The notes below the pieces were generated by a model. The model did no database searches and was not told the origin of the DNA. It saw only the letters and a list, made by a program, of their open reading frames with translations. Of a DNA stretch of 64,000 nt, positions 8,867-17,288 are shown one piece after another. Both the position numbers and the translations under genes were made by a program. Position 1 is the stretch's first letter, and every line of letters starts with the position of its first letter. Origin of the DNA: Ralstonia soli. Its GTDB lineage: Bacteria; Pseudomonadota; Gammaproteobacteria; Burkholderiales; Burkholderiaceae. Location of the stretch: NCBI RefSeq assembly GCF_023955655.1, contig NZ_JAMXHT010000005.1, positions 373,462 through 437,461 on the forward strand, written 5' to 3'.

Positions 8867-9724
8867 ATGCTCAATCCTGTTTGGATCCAGACTTTCGCCA
8901 CCGTGGCCGCCGCGCATAGCTTTACCGAGGCGGGGCGCCAGCTTGGCCTGTCGCAGTCGTCGGTCAGCGATCACATTCGCCGCCTGGAGCAGAGCGTGAA
9001 CCGCCGGCTGTTCGTGCGCGATACCCATTCGCTGTCGTTGACGCCCGATGGCGAGGCACTGCTTGTTCACGCAAAGCTGATCCTCGAATCGCTGGCGCGC
9101 GCGGAACTGCAGTTCAGCGCGCCGCGGCTGCAGGGGCGGGTGCGGCTGGGGTCTTCCGAGGACTTGGCGCAGGGGCCGCTGCCCAATCTGCTGGCGGCGT
9201 TTCGCGCCACGCACCCCGACGTTGAACTCGAGATCAAGCTGGGGATGACGCACAAGCTCTACGAGGGGATCGAAGACGGCACGCTCGACCTCATCGTCGG
9301 CAAGCGCCGCGAAGGCGAACGCCGGGGGGTGCCGCTGTTTCGCGGGCAGCTCGAATGGCTGGCGCGGCCCGGCACCGTGGTGAACGTGGGTCAGCCGCTG
9401 CCGCTCATCCTGGTCAACGAGCCGAGCGTGACGCGCTCGGTGGTGCTGGATGCGTTGGCTGCCGCGGGCTGGCTCTGGCGCGTGGTCTGCACCAGCAGCA
9501 GCCATTCCGGCTGCATTGCCGCGGCGCGTGGCGGGCTGGGCATTACCGTGCGCGCGCAGAACCTGGCCGGTGGCGGACTGGTGCCACCCATCAATGTCGA
9601 TGCGTTGCCGCCCTTGCCGGCCATCGAATTCATCACGCTGTCGGCTCGCCGCTTGAGCCGCCCTGCAGAGACGCTCCTGCAACTCATCCGCAAGAGCGAT
9701 CTGCGCGCCGGGCGCACCGACTGA
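8867..9724 (+). CDS. LysR-family transcriptional regulator
   Basis: A 285-residue LysR regulator. Residues 5-62 form the winged helix-turn-helix (FATVAAAHSFTEAGRQLGLS, then SVSDHIRRLEQ), and the remainder is the periplasmic-binding-like effector domain (start VRLGSSEDLAQGPLP). It is divergent from the DHA2 pump at 8746, which is the likely target. The effector is unknown. Confidence 0.92.
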   Translation: MLNPVWIQTFATVAAAHSFTEAGRQLGLSQSSVSDHIRRLEQSVNRRLFVRDTHSLSLTPDGEALLVHAKLILESLARAELQFSAPRLQGRVRLGSSEDLAQGPLPNLLAAFRATHPDVELEIKLGMTHKLYEGIEDGTLDLIVGKRREGERRGVPLFRGQLEWLARPGTVVNVGQPLPLILVNEPSVTRSVVLDALAAAGWLWRVVCTSSSHSGCIAAARGGLGITVRAQNLAGGGLVPPINVDALPPLPAIEFITLSARRLSRPAETLLQLIRKSDLRAGRTD

Positions 9725-9859
9725 GCGCAACGAGCTGCGCCGTCCATGCTCGCGGCGCACATGAAGTCGAGATAGCCGGCAACTGGTTGGCCCGCCGCTT
9801 TGCGCCTATCCTTCGCTGCATCGCTCTAGCCGGTGCCCCGTTTGGGCGAGGAGGCCTCT

Positions 9860-10384
9860 GTGACAATCTTCCCGCGTTGTCTTGTTCTGGTGCTGCTGCT
9901 GGCAGTGCCCGCCGCCCACGCCGAAGACGACCTGCAGAACCGCGGTCACGATCCCTTTTTCCAGATTTCGTCGGGCGTGGCCAACTGCCCGGAACCCGCC
10001 GGCCCGCGCATCACCGAAGCCGAATGGAAGCGCGACTCCCACCACCGCATCGAACACGGCAACCACTGCTGGGTCGAGGGTCGCTGTCGCCTGCCCAATG
10101 CGTTTGCCTACGACGACGAGATCGCCGAGACGGCGAAGCGGCGCCTGCAATGGATGGCCATCCACGTGCCCGGCTGGCGGCAGAACACCACGCTGTGGGT
10201 GACGGTGTGGCAGCGCTGGATGCTCGTGCAGGGCTGCGTGGCACCGGGCTATGCGTTTGCGCCGTTCATGACGGCGCTGCACGAGGTGCCCGATGTGGAG
10301 CGCTTCATCAACGAGACGACGGCGCACCCGGAGCAGGGTGTGCCGTATGCGCTGTTTCGCAAGGGGACGATTGCCAAGCCTTGA
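9860..10384 (+). CDS. Secreted protein of unknown function
   Basis: A 174-residue protein beginning at GTG 9860, which follows a good GAGGAGG ribosome site; an upstream ATG at 9833 has no such site. A signal peptide ending AAHAE (about residue 22) is clear. The mature part has four cysteines (NCPEPAG, HCWVEGRCR and a later QGCVAPG) and is rich in Trp and His. I do not recognise the family. It stands alone between a LysR gene and a leftward PEBP gene. Confidence 0.7.
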   Translation: MTIFPRCLVLVLLLAVPAAHAEDDLQNRGHDPFFQISSGVANCPEPAGPRITEAEWKRDSHHRIEHGNHCWVEGRCRLPNAFAYDDEIAETAKRRLQWMAIHVPGWRQNTTLWVTVWQRWMLVQGCVAPGYAFAPFMTALHEVPDVERFINETTAHPEQGVPYALFRKGTIAKP

Positions 10385-10408
10385 GGCGGCTGCGGCGCAG
10401 TCCAGTCT

Positions 10409-10977
10409 CTAGGGCTTGTGCTTCTGGTAGGTGCCGATGAGTTCGGCTTCCGCCAGCACATGGCCGCGCATGGCGCGTTCGAGTTCGGCCTTGGTGGGCG
10501 CACCCAGCTCGGGCAGTTCGACGTTCAGCGCGTAGAGCTTGTGGTAGTAGCGATGGCGCCCGGTGGGCGGGCACGGGCCGCCGTAAGCGGTGCGCTCCAG
10601 TCGTTGTTGCCGGGGCGTGCGCCGGGCGGCAGCCCCTTGCGGGCGGCATCTTCAGCCAGCGCCGTTGTGTTTGGCGGGATGTTGTAGAGCACCCAGTGGA
10701 CCCACGTCATCTGCGGCGCCGCCGGGTCGGGGGCGTCCGGGTCGTCGACGATCAGCGCCAGGCTGCGTGTGCCGGCCGGAGCACCGGTCCATGCAAGCGG
10801 TGGCGATGTATCCGAGCCTTCGCATGTGAGCCGGGTGGGGATTTCGGCGCCAGCGACAAAGGCGGGGGAGGTCAAGGTGAGCGTCATGGCGTTCTTTACT
10901 TGAGCGGAGGCGGGAAGGCCGTCCAGAGCTGCCAGCAACAGCGTCAAAACACACGTTCGGCGGCGTATGGAGAGCAC
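10409..10977 (-). pseudogene. PEBP (YbhB/YbcL) family gene with a frameshift
   Basis: The gene would encode a secreted phosphatidylethanolamine-binding-protein homologue. The leftward GTG at 10977 follows an AGGA site and begins a signal peptide ending LPASAQ. The fold segments IPTRLTCEGSDTSPPL, ALIVDDPDAPDP and WVHWVLYNIP are present. After NNDWS the frame runs into nonsense, but one base shift restores TAYGGPCPPTGRHRYYHKLY and a normal C-terminus ending ELIGTYQKHKP at TAG 10409. The break is near 10592-10596, where the family normally reads NDW-x-R-T, consistent with one missing base. It is either a recent inactivation or a sequencing error. Confidence 0.8.
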
Positions 10978-11105
10978 GTAAAGTCCTGTTCGGTGGGTTC
11001 GCACCCGGTGGATGCGGCCCTTCTGACTCCTTCAAGCTAGTGCGCGATGGCGGCGCAGACAAGCTTCGTCGCCATCGCCCGAACGGCTACCGCCACGTCG
11101 CGCCT

Positions 11106-11468
11106 TCAGGCGAACCACCCGAGCGCCAGCGCCACGACTGCCGGCACTGCCTGTACAAAGAGAATCCGCTTGCTGACCGTGATGGCCCCCCAGATGCCGG
11201 CCACCGCCACGCAGAGCAGCCCGAACAGCGCAAATGCAGCATTGATGGCCGGGTCCGGCGCCACCAGCCCGATCACCAGCGCCGCCACCAGGAAGCCGTT
11301 GTACAAGCCCTGGTTGGACGCCATGGCTGCGGTCTCGGCTGCCTTTTCGGGCGTGATCCGGAATACCTTGGGGCCGCGCGTTTTCCACAGCGCCATTTCA
11401 AGCACCACGATATAGACGTGGATCAACAGCACCAGCAGGTAGACGAGCAGGGCAAGGGTCTTGATCAT
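11106..11468 (-). CDS. DUF1304 family membrane protein
   Basis: A 120-residue protein with four hydrophobic helices and the DUF1304 hallmarks HVYIVVLEMALW near residue 15 and SNQGLYNGFLVA near residue 50. The start at ATG 11468 is preferred over an in-frame start 18 codons upstream because it begins at the first membrane helix. It is a single gene in a leftward orientation. The family has no established function. Confidence 0.85.
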   Translation of the reverse strand: MIKTLALLVYLLVLLIHVYIVVLEMALWKTRGPKVFRITPEKAAETAAMASNQGLYNGFLVAALVIGLVAPDPAINAAFALFGLLCVAVAGIWGAITVSKRILFVQAVPAVVALALGWFA

Positions 11469-11625
11469 GGCGGTTTGGCGGTCCAAACGAGAATGAAGGT
11501 GCGCACATGATAGAGCGTTCACATCGCGAACTTGTGCTGTGTAAATGGCGTTTGCCTGAAAACTTCATCGGCACGGGCTATGCTGTGCGCTTTCGTCTCA
11601 CGTCGTGTCATAGAGGAGCCATCAC

Positions 11626-12339
11626 ATGACTGCAACCCACGGATCCATGATTTCGTTCAAACGCCCCGACGGGCAGGAACTCCAGGGCTACCTGGCCAAG
11701 CCGGCCAAGGCGGAGGGCGCGCCCGGGGTGGTGGTCATCCAGGAGTGGTGGGGCCTGAATGACCAGATCAAGGGCGTGGCCGACCGCCTCGCGCGCGCCG
11801 GCTATGTGGCACTGGTGCCCGACCTCTACCGCGGCACCATGACGGTGGAAGAGGAAGAGGCCCACCACCTGATGAGCAACCTGAACTTTGGCGATGCCGC
11901 CACGCAGGACATTCGCGGCGCCGTGCAATACCTCAAGCAGAATTGCGACCGCGTGGGGGTGACGGGCTACTGCATGGGCGGCGCGCTCACGCTGCTCGCC
12001 CTGTGTAACGTGCCGGAAGCGGCGGCCGGCGTGGTGTGGTACGGCTTCCCCCCGCTGGAATACATCGATGCCTCCAAGATCAAGGTGCCGGTGCAGGGCC
12101 ACTGGGGCACGCAGGACACGGCCTTCAAGATCGAAACGGTAGATGCGCTCGAGAAGAAGCTGGTCGATGCCGGGGTCGATGTCGACTTCCACCGCTACCT
12201 CGCGTATCACGCCTTCGCCAACGAAACCGCCGTCGGCGAGAACCGCATCGCCATCACGCAGTACGACCCGGTGTGGGCCGAGCATGCGTGGGACCGCGCG
12301 CTGACGTTCTTCGGCCGCACGCTGTGGGCCAAGGCTTAA
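11626..12339 (+). CDS. Dienelactone hydrolase family protein
   Basis: A 237-residue alpha/beta hydrolase. The nucleophile is Cys116 in GYCMGG, with Glu40 (QEWWG), Asp164 (GTQD) and His195 (YHAF) completing the arrangement of carboxymethylenebutenolidase. The ATG follows AGAGGAG. Dienelactone hydrolases open lactone rings in chlorocatechol breakdown, but many genomic copies, like this one, have no catechol genes nearby, so the true substrate is open. Its last four bases overlap the end of the convergent FAD oxidoreductase gene. Confidence 0.88.
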   Translation: MTATHGSMISFKRPDGQELQGYLAKPAKAEGAPGVVVIQEWWGLNDQIKGVADRLARAGYVALVPDLYRGTMTVEEEEAHHLMSNLNFGDAATQDIRGAVQYLKQNCDRVGVTGYCMGGALTLLALCNVPEAAAGVVWYGFPPLEYIDASKIKVPVQGHWGTQDTAFKIETVDALEKKLVDAGVDVDFHRYLAYHAFANETAVGENRIAITQYDPVWAEHAWDRALTFFGRTLWAKA

Positions 12340-13958
12340 CTCGACAGAATCGTCCGCGCCGCGCGGTCACCCCACCACGCGGCTTCTTCAAAGACCGAGT
12401 AGCCGGACAGGTCCGCATGCGCATGGTGGATCGGCCCGGCGCTCTCACGCAGGCAGGCAATGGCAGGCCGCGAGAGAAAGCCCGGCGTGGGAATCGACAT
12501 GGCATGGCCGCGTAGTGTGAGATCGGCGCGCCGGACTTGCGTGCGCAGGCGGATGCCATACACCGTATCGAGATCGGCCAGCGCGCGATCGAGCAATGCT
12601 TGTGGCGATGCCCTCAACAGCCATTCGCGTGCTGCATGGGGCGTCATGTCTGACAGCGCCACATAGGCCGTAAACACGCTCTGTGCTGGCGGTCCGACGC
12701 GGATGTCCTGATGATTGGCCACTACATAGCCCAGTCCCGTGCCGCGATAGACCACGTTGTCCCACGCCAGCGGCGTGTCGTCGTGCTCCGGCGGAAAGCC
12801 CTCGATTAGCAGGTTGGCGAGCAACCACGGCGCGGCTTCGGGCAACTCGGCGGCGGGCACGTCAAAACCTTCGACGACGTGTTTGGCAACGTGCAGCGGC
12901 ATCGCGCTGACCACGTGGTCGGCCAGCAATCGCACGACGCGGCCATCGGCCTGCAGCACATCGGCATAGACGCGGGCGCCGGCTTCGTTCGTGGTGCCGA
13001 TGCGCGCGGCGCTGCCGGGCAGCAGACGGCCGGCCTCGTTCAATCCGGCGGCTTCGAACAGCCGCTCGGCCATCCAGTCCAGCCCTTCGGGCCACGTGAG
13101 CACGGTGCCCTGTTCGGCGTTGCTGGCCATGCCGCCGCGGCTGGCGAAGTAGGCGATGCCGGCCCAGGCGGAGACGCGGTCGGCGGTGGCGCCGTAATCG
13201 TCGCGGCAGCAGTAGTCGGCATACCAGTGCAGCGTGGCGGCGTGGTAGCCCTCGCGGTGCAGCCAGTCGCGGAAGGTGAGCGCATCGAGCGCGCGCCAGG
13301 TTGGGTCGTTGGAGGCAAGCGCGGTCGGGACGACGAAGATGCGCCGGCCATCGCGGCCGGTGGTCTGGCGCAGGCGTTCGATGTAGGCGAAGAAGCGGGT
13401 GTGCTCGGCGCGTTGTTCGGGCGTGATGCCTTCGTGTGGCACGAACCCGTCTTGCCAGCGGTTGCCGAGCCACAGGCGTTCATCCGGCGCATGCACGAGC
13501 ACGCGTTCGTCGTAGGTGGGGCGCTGTGCAAACGGGTTGCGTTCGATCACGCCAAAGTCGGCCAGCATCTCGCGCACGTGCGTCGATTCCATCGACGGCA
13601 GCGGCAGGTAGTGCGCGCCGGTCGGAAAGCGTTGGCTGCCAAATGCACCGCCGGCGGCATTGCCGTAGCGCTCGGATCCTTCTACGACCACCACATCGCG
13701 CCGGCCGCCTTTTGCCAGCCGCCATGCGCAGCTCAATCCGCCGATGCCGCTGCCGCAGATCGCCACGTCCACGCGTCGCGTTTCCGATGGCGCGGGCAGC
13801 GCGCGCGGATCGCGCAGTTGATGGCCGGCGGCCTGGCCGGGCATGCGCACGTTGGGGGTGATCTCCGTGAAGGCACGAAAGCCCGCCCACGAAGCAGCAC
13901 CTGCCGCGGCCACACCGGCTGCAGCGGTACCCACCAGGAAGCTGCGTCGCGTCGTCAT
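12336..13958 (-). CDS. Tat-exported FAD-dependent oxidoreductase (amine oxidase-like)
   Basis: A 540-residue protein with a twin-arginine signal (TTRRSFLVG at residues 2-10 followed by an Ala-rich helix) and a Rossmann dinucleotide site (CGSGIGGLSC around residues 68-76, acidic end VVVEGSERYG). The layout resembles the flavin amine oxidase/phytoene desaturase superfamily. It overlaps the spermidine synthase homologue by an ATGA, so the two are coupled, which makes a polyamine or aminopropyl product a reasonable but unproven substrate. It would act in the periplasm. Confidence 0.82.
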   Translation of the reverse strand: MTTRRSFLVGTAAAGVAAAGAASWAGFRAFTEITPNVRMPGQAAGHQLRDPRALPAPSETRRVDVAICGSGIGGLSCAWRLAKGGRRDVVVVEGSERYGNAAGGAFGSQRFPTGAHYLPLPSMESTHVREMLADFGVIERNPFAQRPTYDERVLVHAPDERLWLGNRWQDGFVPHEGITPEQRAEHTRFFAYIERLRQTTGRDGRRIFVVPTALASNDPTWRALDALTFRDWLHREGYHAATLHWYADYCCRDDYGATADRVSAWAGIAYFASRGGMASNAEQGTVLTWPEGLDWMAERLFEAAGLNEAGRLLPGSAARIGTTNEAGARVYADVLQADGRVVRLLADHVVSAMPLHVAKHVVEGFDVPAAELPEAAPWLLANLLIEGFPPEHDDTPLAWDNVVYRGTGLGYVVANHQDIRVGPPAQSVFTAYVALSDMTPHAAREWLLRASPQALLDRALADLDTVYGIRLRTQVRRADLTLRGHAMSIPTPGFLSRPAIACLRESAGPIHHAHADLSGYSVFEEAAWWGDRAARTILSS

Positions 13959-15535
13959 CAGCGCAGCACGCCGTGCCAGTCTTCTTCGAAATACCGCACC
14001 AGCGATTGATTGTTCAGCCGGTTGGGCTCCACCTGCGGGCGGGGCATGTCGGGCGCGAAGCTGAACATCTGATGCGTGGTGTCGGCATCCAGGAAACGTG
14101 TTGGCACGCGGTATGACGTGGGCGGCTGGAAGTCAGCCCGGCCCGGTGCAGCCAGGATGAAACCCCATTCCCCAAAAGACGGCACCAGCGCGTGATACGG
14201 CCACGTGCGGTAGCCGGCTTCGTTCAGGGTCGCATCCACGCACCAGTACGAGCGCGGCGCGAAATACGGCGACGTGGCCTGAATGACCACCAGCCCGGTA
14301 TCCGCCACATGCCGCGATAGCAGCCGATAGAACGGTACCGAATACAGCTTGCCGATGCTGAAGTTGGATGGGTCCGGAAAATCCACGATGGCCACGTCGA
14401 ACATGTCGGTGGCAGTCTGTAGCCATTGCCCCGCATCGGCGTTGACCACCGTCACGCGCGGGTCGCTGAAGGCGTGCTGGTTGAGCGCGACCAGCGCTTC
14501 CGCATGTGAGAACAGGTTCGTCATGCGCGGGTCCAGATCGACCAGCGTGACGTGTTCAATCTGTGGGTACTTCAGGATCTGCCGCAGCGCGAGGCCGTCA
14601 CCTCCGCCAAGCACCAGTACGCGGCGCGCACCGCGCACGGATTCCAGCGCGGGCAGCACCAATGCCTCGTGATAGCGGTATTCGTCGCGCGAGGAGAACT
14701 GCAGGTTGCCATTGATGTAGAGGCGCAGGTCATCCTTCCAGCGCGTGACCACCAGGCGCTGATACGGCGATGAAATCGCGTGGATGATCTCGTCGCCAAA
14801 GAGCGCACGCTCCGACCAATGCGTGAGCTTGTCCGATGCGCCAAAGCCCGCCAGCAGGGCTGCGGCCACCGCACCGGCGCGCCACGCCATGGCCGTGCGC
14901 ATGCGGGCCGAGAGCGCCAATTCCGCACGGAAGTGCCACAGCGTCCACACCGCAATCGCCGTATTGAACAGGCCGAACAGGAAGCCGGTGCGCACCAGCC
15001 CCAGGCGCGGCGCCAGCACCAGCGGAAACAGCAGCGACACCGCCAGCGCGCCCAGGTAATCGAACGTCAGCACGCGGCTGACCAGATCCGAGAACTTGGC
15101 CTGCCGGCGATGCAGCATGCGCATCACCAGCGGAATCTCCATGCCCACCAGCACGCCGATCACCGTCACCAGCGCATACAGCACCAGCCGGAACGGTGCG
15201 GATTCCACCGCAAACAGCACAAACAGCGCCGCCGCCGACACGCCGCCAAACAGTCCCACCAGTAGCTCCAGATCGACAAAGCGCGCGAGCAACGCGTCGT
15301 CCGCCACGTAGCGCGAGAGCCACGAGCCGATGCCCATCGCAAACAGGTAGGCGCCGATGATGGAGGAGAACTGCAGGATGGAATCGCCCAGCAGGTACGA
15401 GGCCAATGCCCCGGCAATCAATTCGTACGCCAGCCCGCACGAGGCAACGACAAAGACAGCGAGGACCAGCAGGGCATTGCTGCGGCCTGCCGGCTGCGCG
15501 GGTTCGTACGTAGCGTCGGATTGCGGCGTCGGCAT
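13958..15535 (-). CDS. Membrane-anchored spermidine synthase homologue
   Basis: A 525-residue fusion. Residues about 20-230 contain seven or more hydrophobic helices; residues about 250-510 form a spermidine-synthase-like methyltransferase fold with the AdoMet loop VLVLGGGDGLALR (306-318), the acidic end TLVDLDP and the active-site-region segment IVDFPDPSNFSIGKLYS. Soluble SpeE is about 290 residues, so the membrane half is extra. The start at ATG 15535 is preferred to an upstream in-frame codon at 15649 because the extension is Arg-rich and not hydrophobic. It is divergent from the DUF350 operon that ends with an AdoMet decarboxylase, the enzyme that makes the aminopropyl donor. Confidence 0.85.
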   Translation of the reverse strand: MPTPQSDATYEPAQPAGRSNALLVLAVFVVASCGLAYELIAGALASYLLGDSILQFSSIIGAYLFAMGIGSWLSRYVADDALLARFVDLELLVGLFGGVSAAALFVLFAVESAPFRLVLYALVTVIGVLVGMEIPLVMRMLHRRQAKFSDLVSRVLTFDYLGALAVSLLFPLVLAPRLGLVRTGFLFGLFNTAIAVWTLWHFRAELALSARMRTAMAWRAGAVAAALLAGFGASDKLTHWSERALFGDEIIHAISSPYQRLVVTRWKDDLRLYINGNLQFSSRDEYRYHEALVLPALESVRGARRVLVLGGGDGLALRQILKYPQIEHVTLVDLDPRMTNLFSHAEALVALNQHAFSDPRVTVVNADAGQWLQTATDMFDVAIVDFPDPSNFSIGKLYSVPFYRLLSRHVADTGLVVIQATSPYFAPRSYWCVDATLNEAGYRTWPYHALVPSFGEWGFILAAPGRADFQPPTSYRVPTRFLDADTTHQMFSFAPDMPRPQVEPNRLNNQSLVRYFEEDWHGVLR

Positions 15536-15738
15536 GCGGCGGAACAGGGAAAATAGTGCGGAAGATGAAGGCGCGTTAACACACGCCTTGCGCAAATGGC
15601 GAGCGCGATTGTGCCGCCTTTTTTCGCCGTCTGCGAGCCGGCTGTGCACGGCAGCATCGGGGGGTACGCAAGCGGCGCATCAGCCGCTATAGTGGCGCCA
15701 CCTGTGCCCTGTCCAGCCTGTCTACGCTGCCATCCGCC

Positions 15739-16137
15739 ATGCCCGACATGACCGCTTCCCTGATCGCCTACGTCTCCCACCTGCTGGCGGGTGCCGTGGT
15801 GTTCTCCGGCTTCTTCTTCGTCTACCTGCGCCTGACGCCGTATGACGAGTTCAAGCTGATCCGCGAGGGCAACATCGCGGCGGCGCTGTCGCTGGCCGGC
15901 GCACTGCTCGGTTTCGTGCTGACCATCGCGTCGAGCATCACGCACGCCGACGGCTTGGTACCGTTTCTGTTCTGGGCGGTGATGGCATCGGTCGTGCAAC
16001 TGATCGTCTTTGTGGTGCTCACGCGGCTGATGCCCGACTACCGTCTGCAGATCGAGCACAACAACATCGCCGCCGGTATGCTGTTCGGCGTGAGCGCGCT
16101 GGCCGTGGGCGTGATCAACGCGGCCTGCCTGTCCTGA
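15739..16137 (+). CDS. DUF350 family membrane protein
   Basis: A 132-residue protein with four membrane helices; it resembles YjfL-type DUF350 proteins, with an early LAGAVVFSGFFFVYLRLTPY and an EHNNIAAGMLFGVSALAVG segment in the last half. ATG 15748 is a possible alternative start three codons on. It heads the rightward operon of this island and is divergent from the spermidine synthase homologue; a TATAGT at 15688 is a possible -10. DUF350 genes recur next to DUF4178, PspA-like and polyamine genes in other proteobacteria. Confidence 0.82.
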   Translation: MPDMTASLIAYVSHLLAGAVVFSGFFFVYLRLTPYDEFKLIREGNIAAALSLAGALLGFVLTIASSITHADGLVPFLFWAVMASVVQLIVFVVLTRLMPDYRLQIEHNNIAAGMLFGVSALAVGVINAACLS

Positions 16138-16182
16138 CGTTCTGATTGTTCTGCCCCGCGAGCTTTCGCGAAGGAGTGTGCT

Positions 16183-17214
16183 GTGAGCCTGTCCAGTTTC
16201 ATCAAGAAGCAGTTCATCGACATCCTGCAATGGACGGAGAGCGAAGACGGCGTGCTCGCCTGGCGCTACCCCATGCAGGACATGGAAATCCAGAACGGCG
16301 GCACCCTGGTCGTGCGCGACTCGCAGATGGCGATGTTCGTCAACGAAGGGCAGATCGCCGATGTGTTCAGCGCCGGCACCTTCAAGCTGACCACGCAGAC
16401 GCTGCCGGTTCTCACGTACCTGAAGAACTGGGACAAGCTGTTCGAATCCCCCTTCAAGTCCGACGTTTACTTCTTCAGCACGCGCCAGCAGCTCGGCCGC
16501 CGCTGGGGCACGCCGCAGCCGGTGACGGTGCGCGACAAGGATTTCGGCATGGTGCGCCTGCGCGCCTTTGGCGTGTACGCCTACCACGTGGCCGACCCCA
16601 AGCTGTTCTACCAGCAGGTGAGCGGCACGCGCGATATCTACACCGTCGATGAGGTCGAGGCGCAACTCGCACCCGTCATCATGGGCGCGATGGCCACGGC
16701 GTTTGGCGAATCTGGCGTGCCGTTCCTGGACTTGGCTGCCAACCAGATGCTGATGTCAAACAAGGTGCGCGAAGCCTTGCTGCCGCAGTTCACGCAGTAC
16801 GGTCTGGCGCTCGACAGCTTCCAGGTCTCCAGCGTCACGCTGCCGGATGAACTGCAGGCCGCGCTGGACCGCCGCATCAGCATGGACATGACCGGCGACA
16901 TGCAGCGCTTCACGCAATACCAGACGGCCGAATCGCTGCCGCTGGCCGCGCGCAATGAAGGCGGCATTGCCGGCACGGGCGCAGGGCTGGCCGCCGGTTT
17001 GGCGATGGGCCAGGCGATGGCCGAGAGCCTGCGCACGACCGTGCAGGGTGCAGCCGCAGCGCAACCTGCCGCCGCGGCACCGGTTGCTCCGGCCGCTGAC
17101 GACCCGACCGCACGCCTGGCCAAGCTCAAGGAACTGCTCGACAAGGGCCTCATCACGCAGGCCGACTTTGATGCCGGCAAGGCAGCCGTGCTCAAGGCGC
17201 TGACCGGGGGCTGA
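16183..17214 (+). CDS. SPFH-domain protein with C-terminal SHOCT domain
   Basis: A 343-residue protein starting at GTG 16183 behind an AAGGAG site. Residues about 25-230 look like the SPFH (band 7/flotillin-like) domain of the YdjI/virion-core group, e.g. SLSSFIKKQFIDILQW and GGTLVVRDSQMAMFV near the N-terminus. A low-complexity Ala/Pro linker (about 275-304) leads to a SHOCT domain (about 305-343: LAKLKELLDKGLITQADFDA), a short helical module that usually mediates oligomerisation. Such proteins scaffold membrane microdomains. It is followed by an intrinsic terminator before the DUF4178 gene. Confidence 0.87.
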   Translation: MSLSSFIKKQFIDILQWTESEDGVLAWRYPMQDMEIQNGGTLVVRDSQMAMFVNEGQIADVFSAGTFKLTTQTLPVLTYLKNWDKLFESPFKSDVYFFSTRQQLGRRWGTPQPVTVRDKDFGMVRLRAFGVYAYHVADPKLFYQQVSGTRDIYTVDEVEAQLAPVIMGAMATAFGESGVPFLDLAANQMLMSNKVREALLPQFTQYGLALDSFQVSSVTLPDELQAALDRRISMDMTGDMQRFTQYQTAESLPLAARNEGGIAGTGAGLAAGLAMGQAMAESLRTTVQGAAAAQPAAAAPVAPAADDPTARLAKLKELLDKGLITQADFDAGKAAVLKALTGG

Positions 17215-17239
17215 ACCGTAGCCGCAGCTATCGGAGGAT

Positions 17240-17265
17240 CGGGCGGTACGCACCGCCCGTTTTTT
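17240..17265 (+). terminator. Intrinsic terminator inside the operon
   Basis: CGGGCGGT-acgc-ACCGCCCG is a perfect 8-bp stem with a 4-base loop followed by six T residues. It lies in the 74-bp gap between the SPFH and DUF4178 genes, so it should reduce expression of the three downstream genes relative to DUF350 and SPFH unless a separate promoter exists. Confidence 0.85.
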
Positions 17266-17288
17266 CTGCGCAATCGAACGACCTGACC

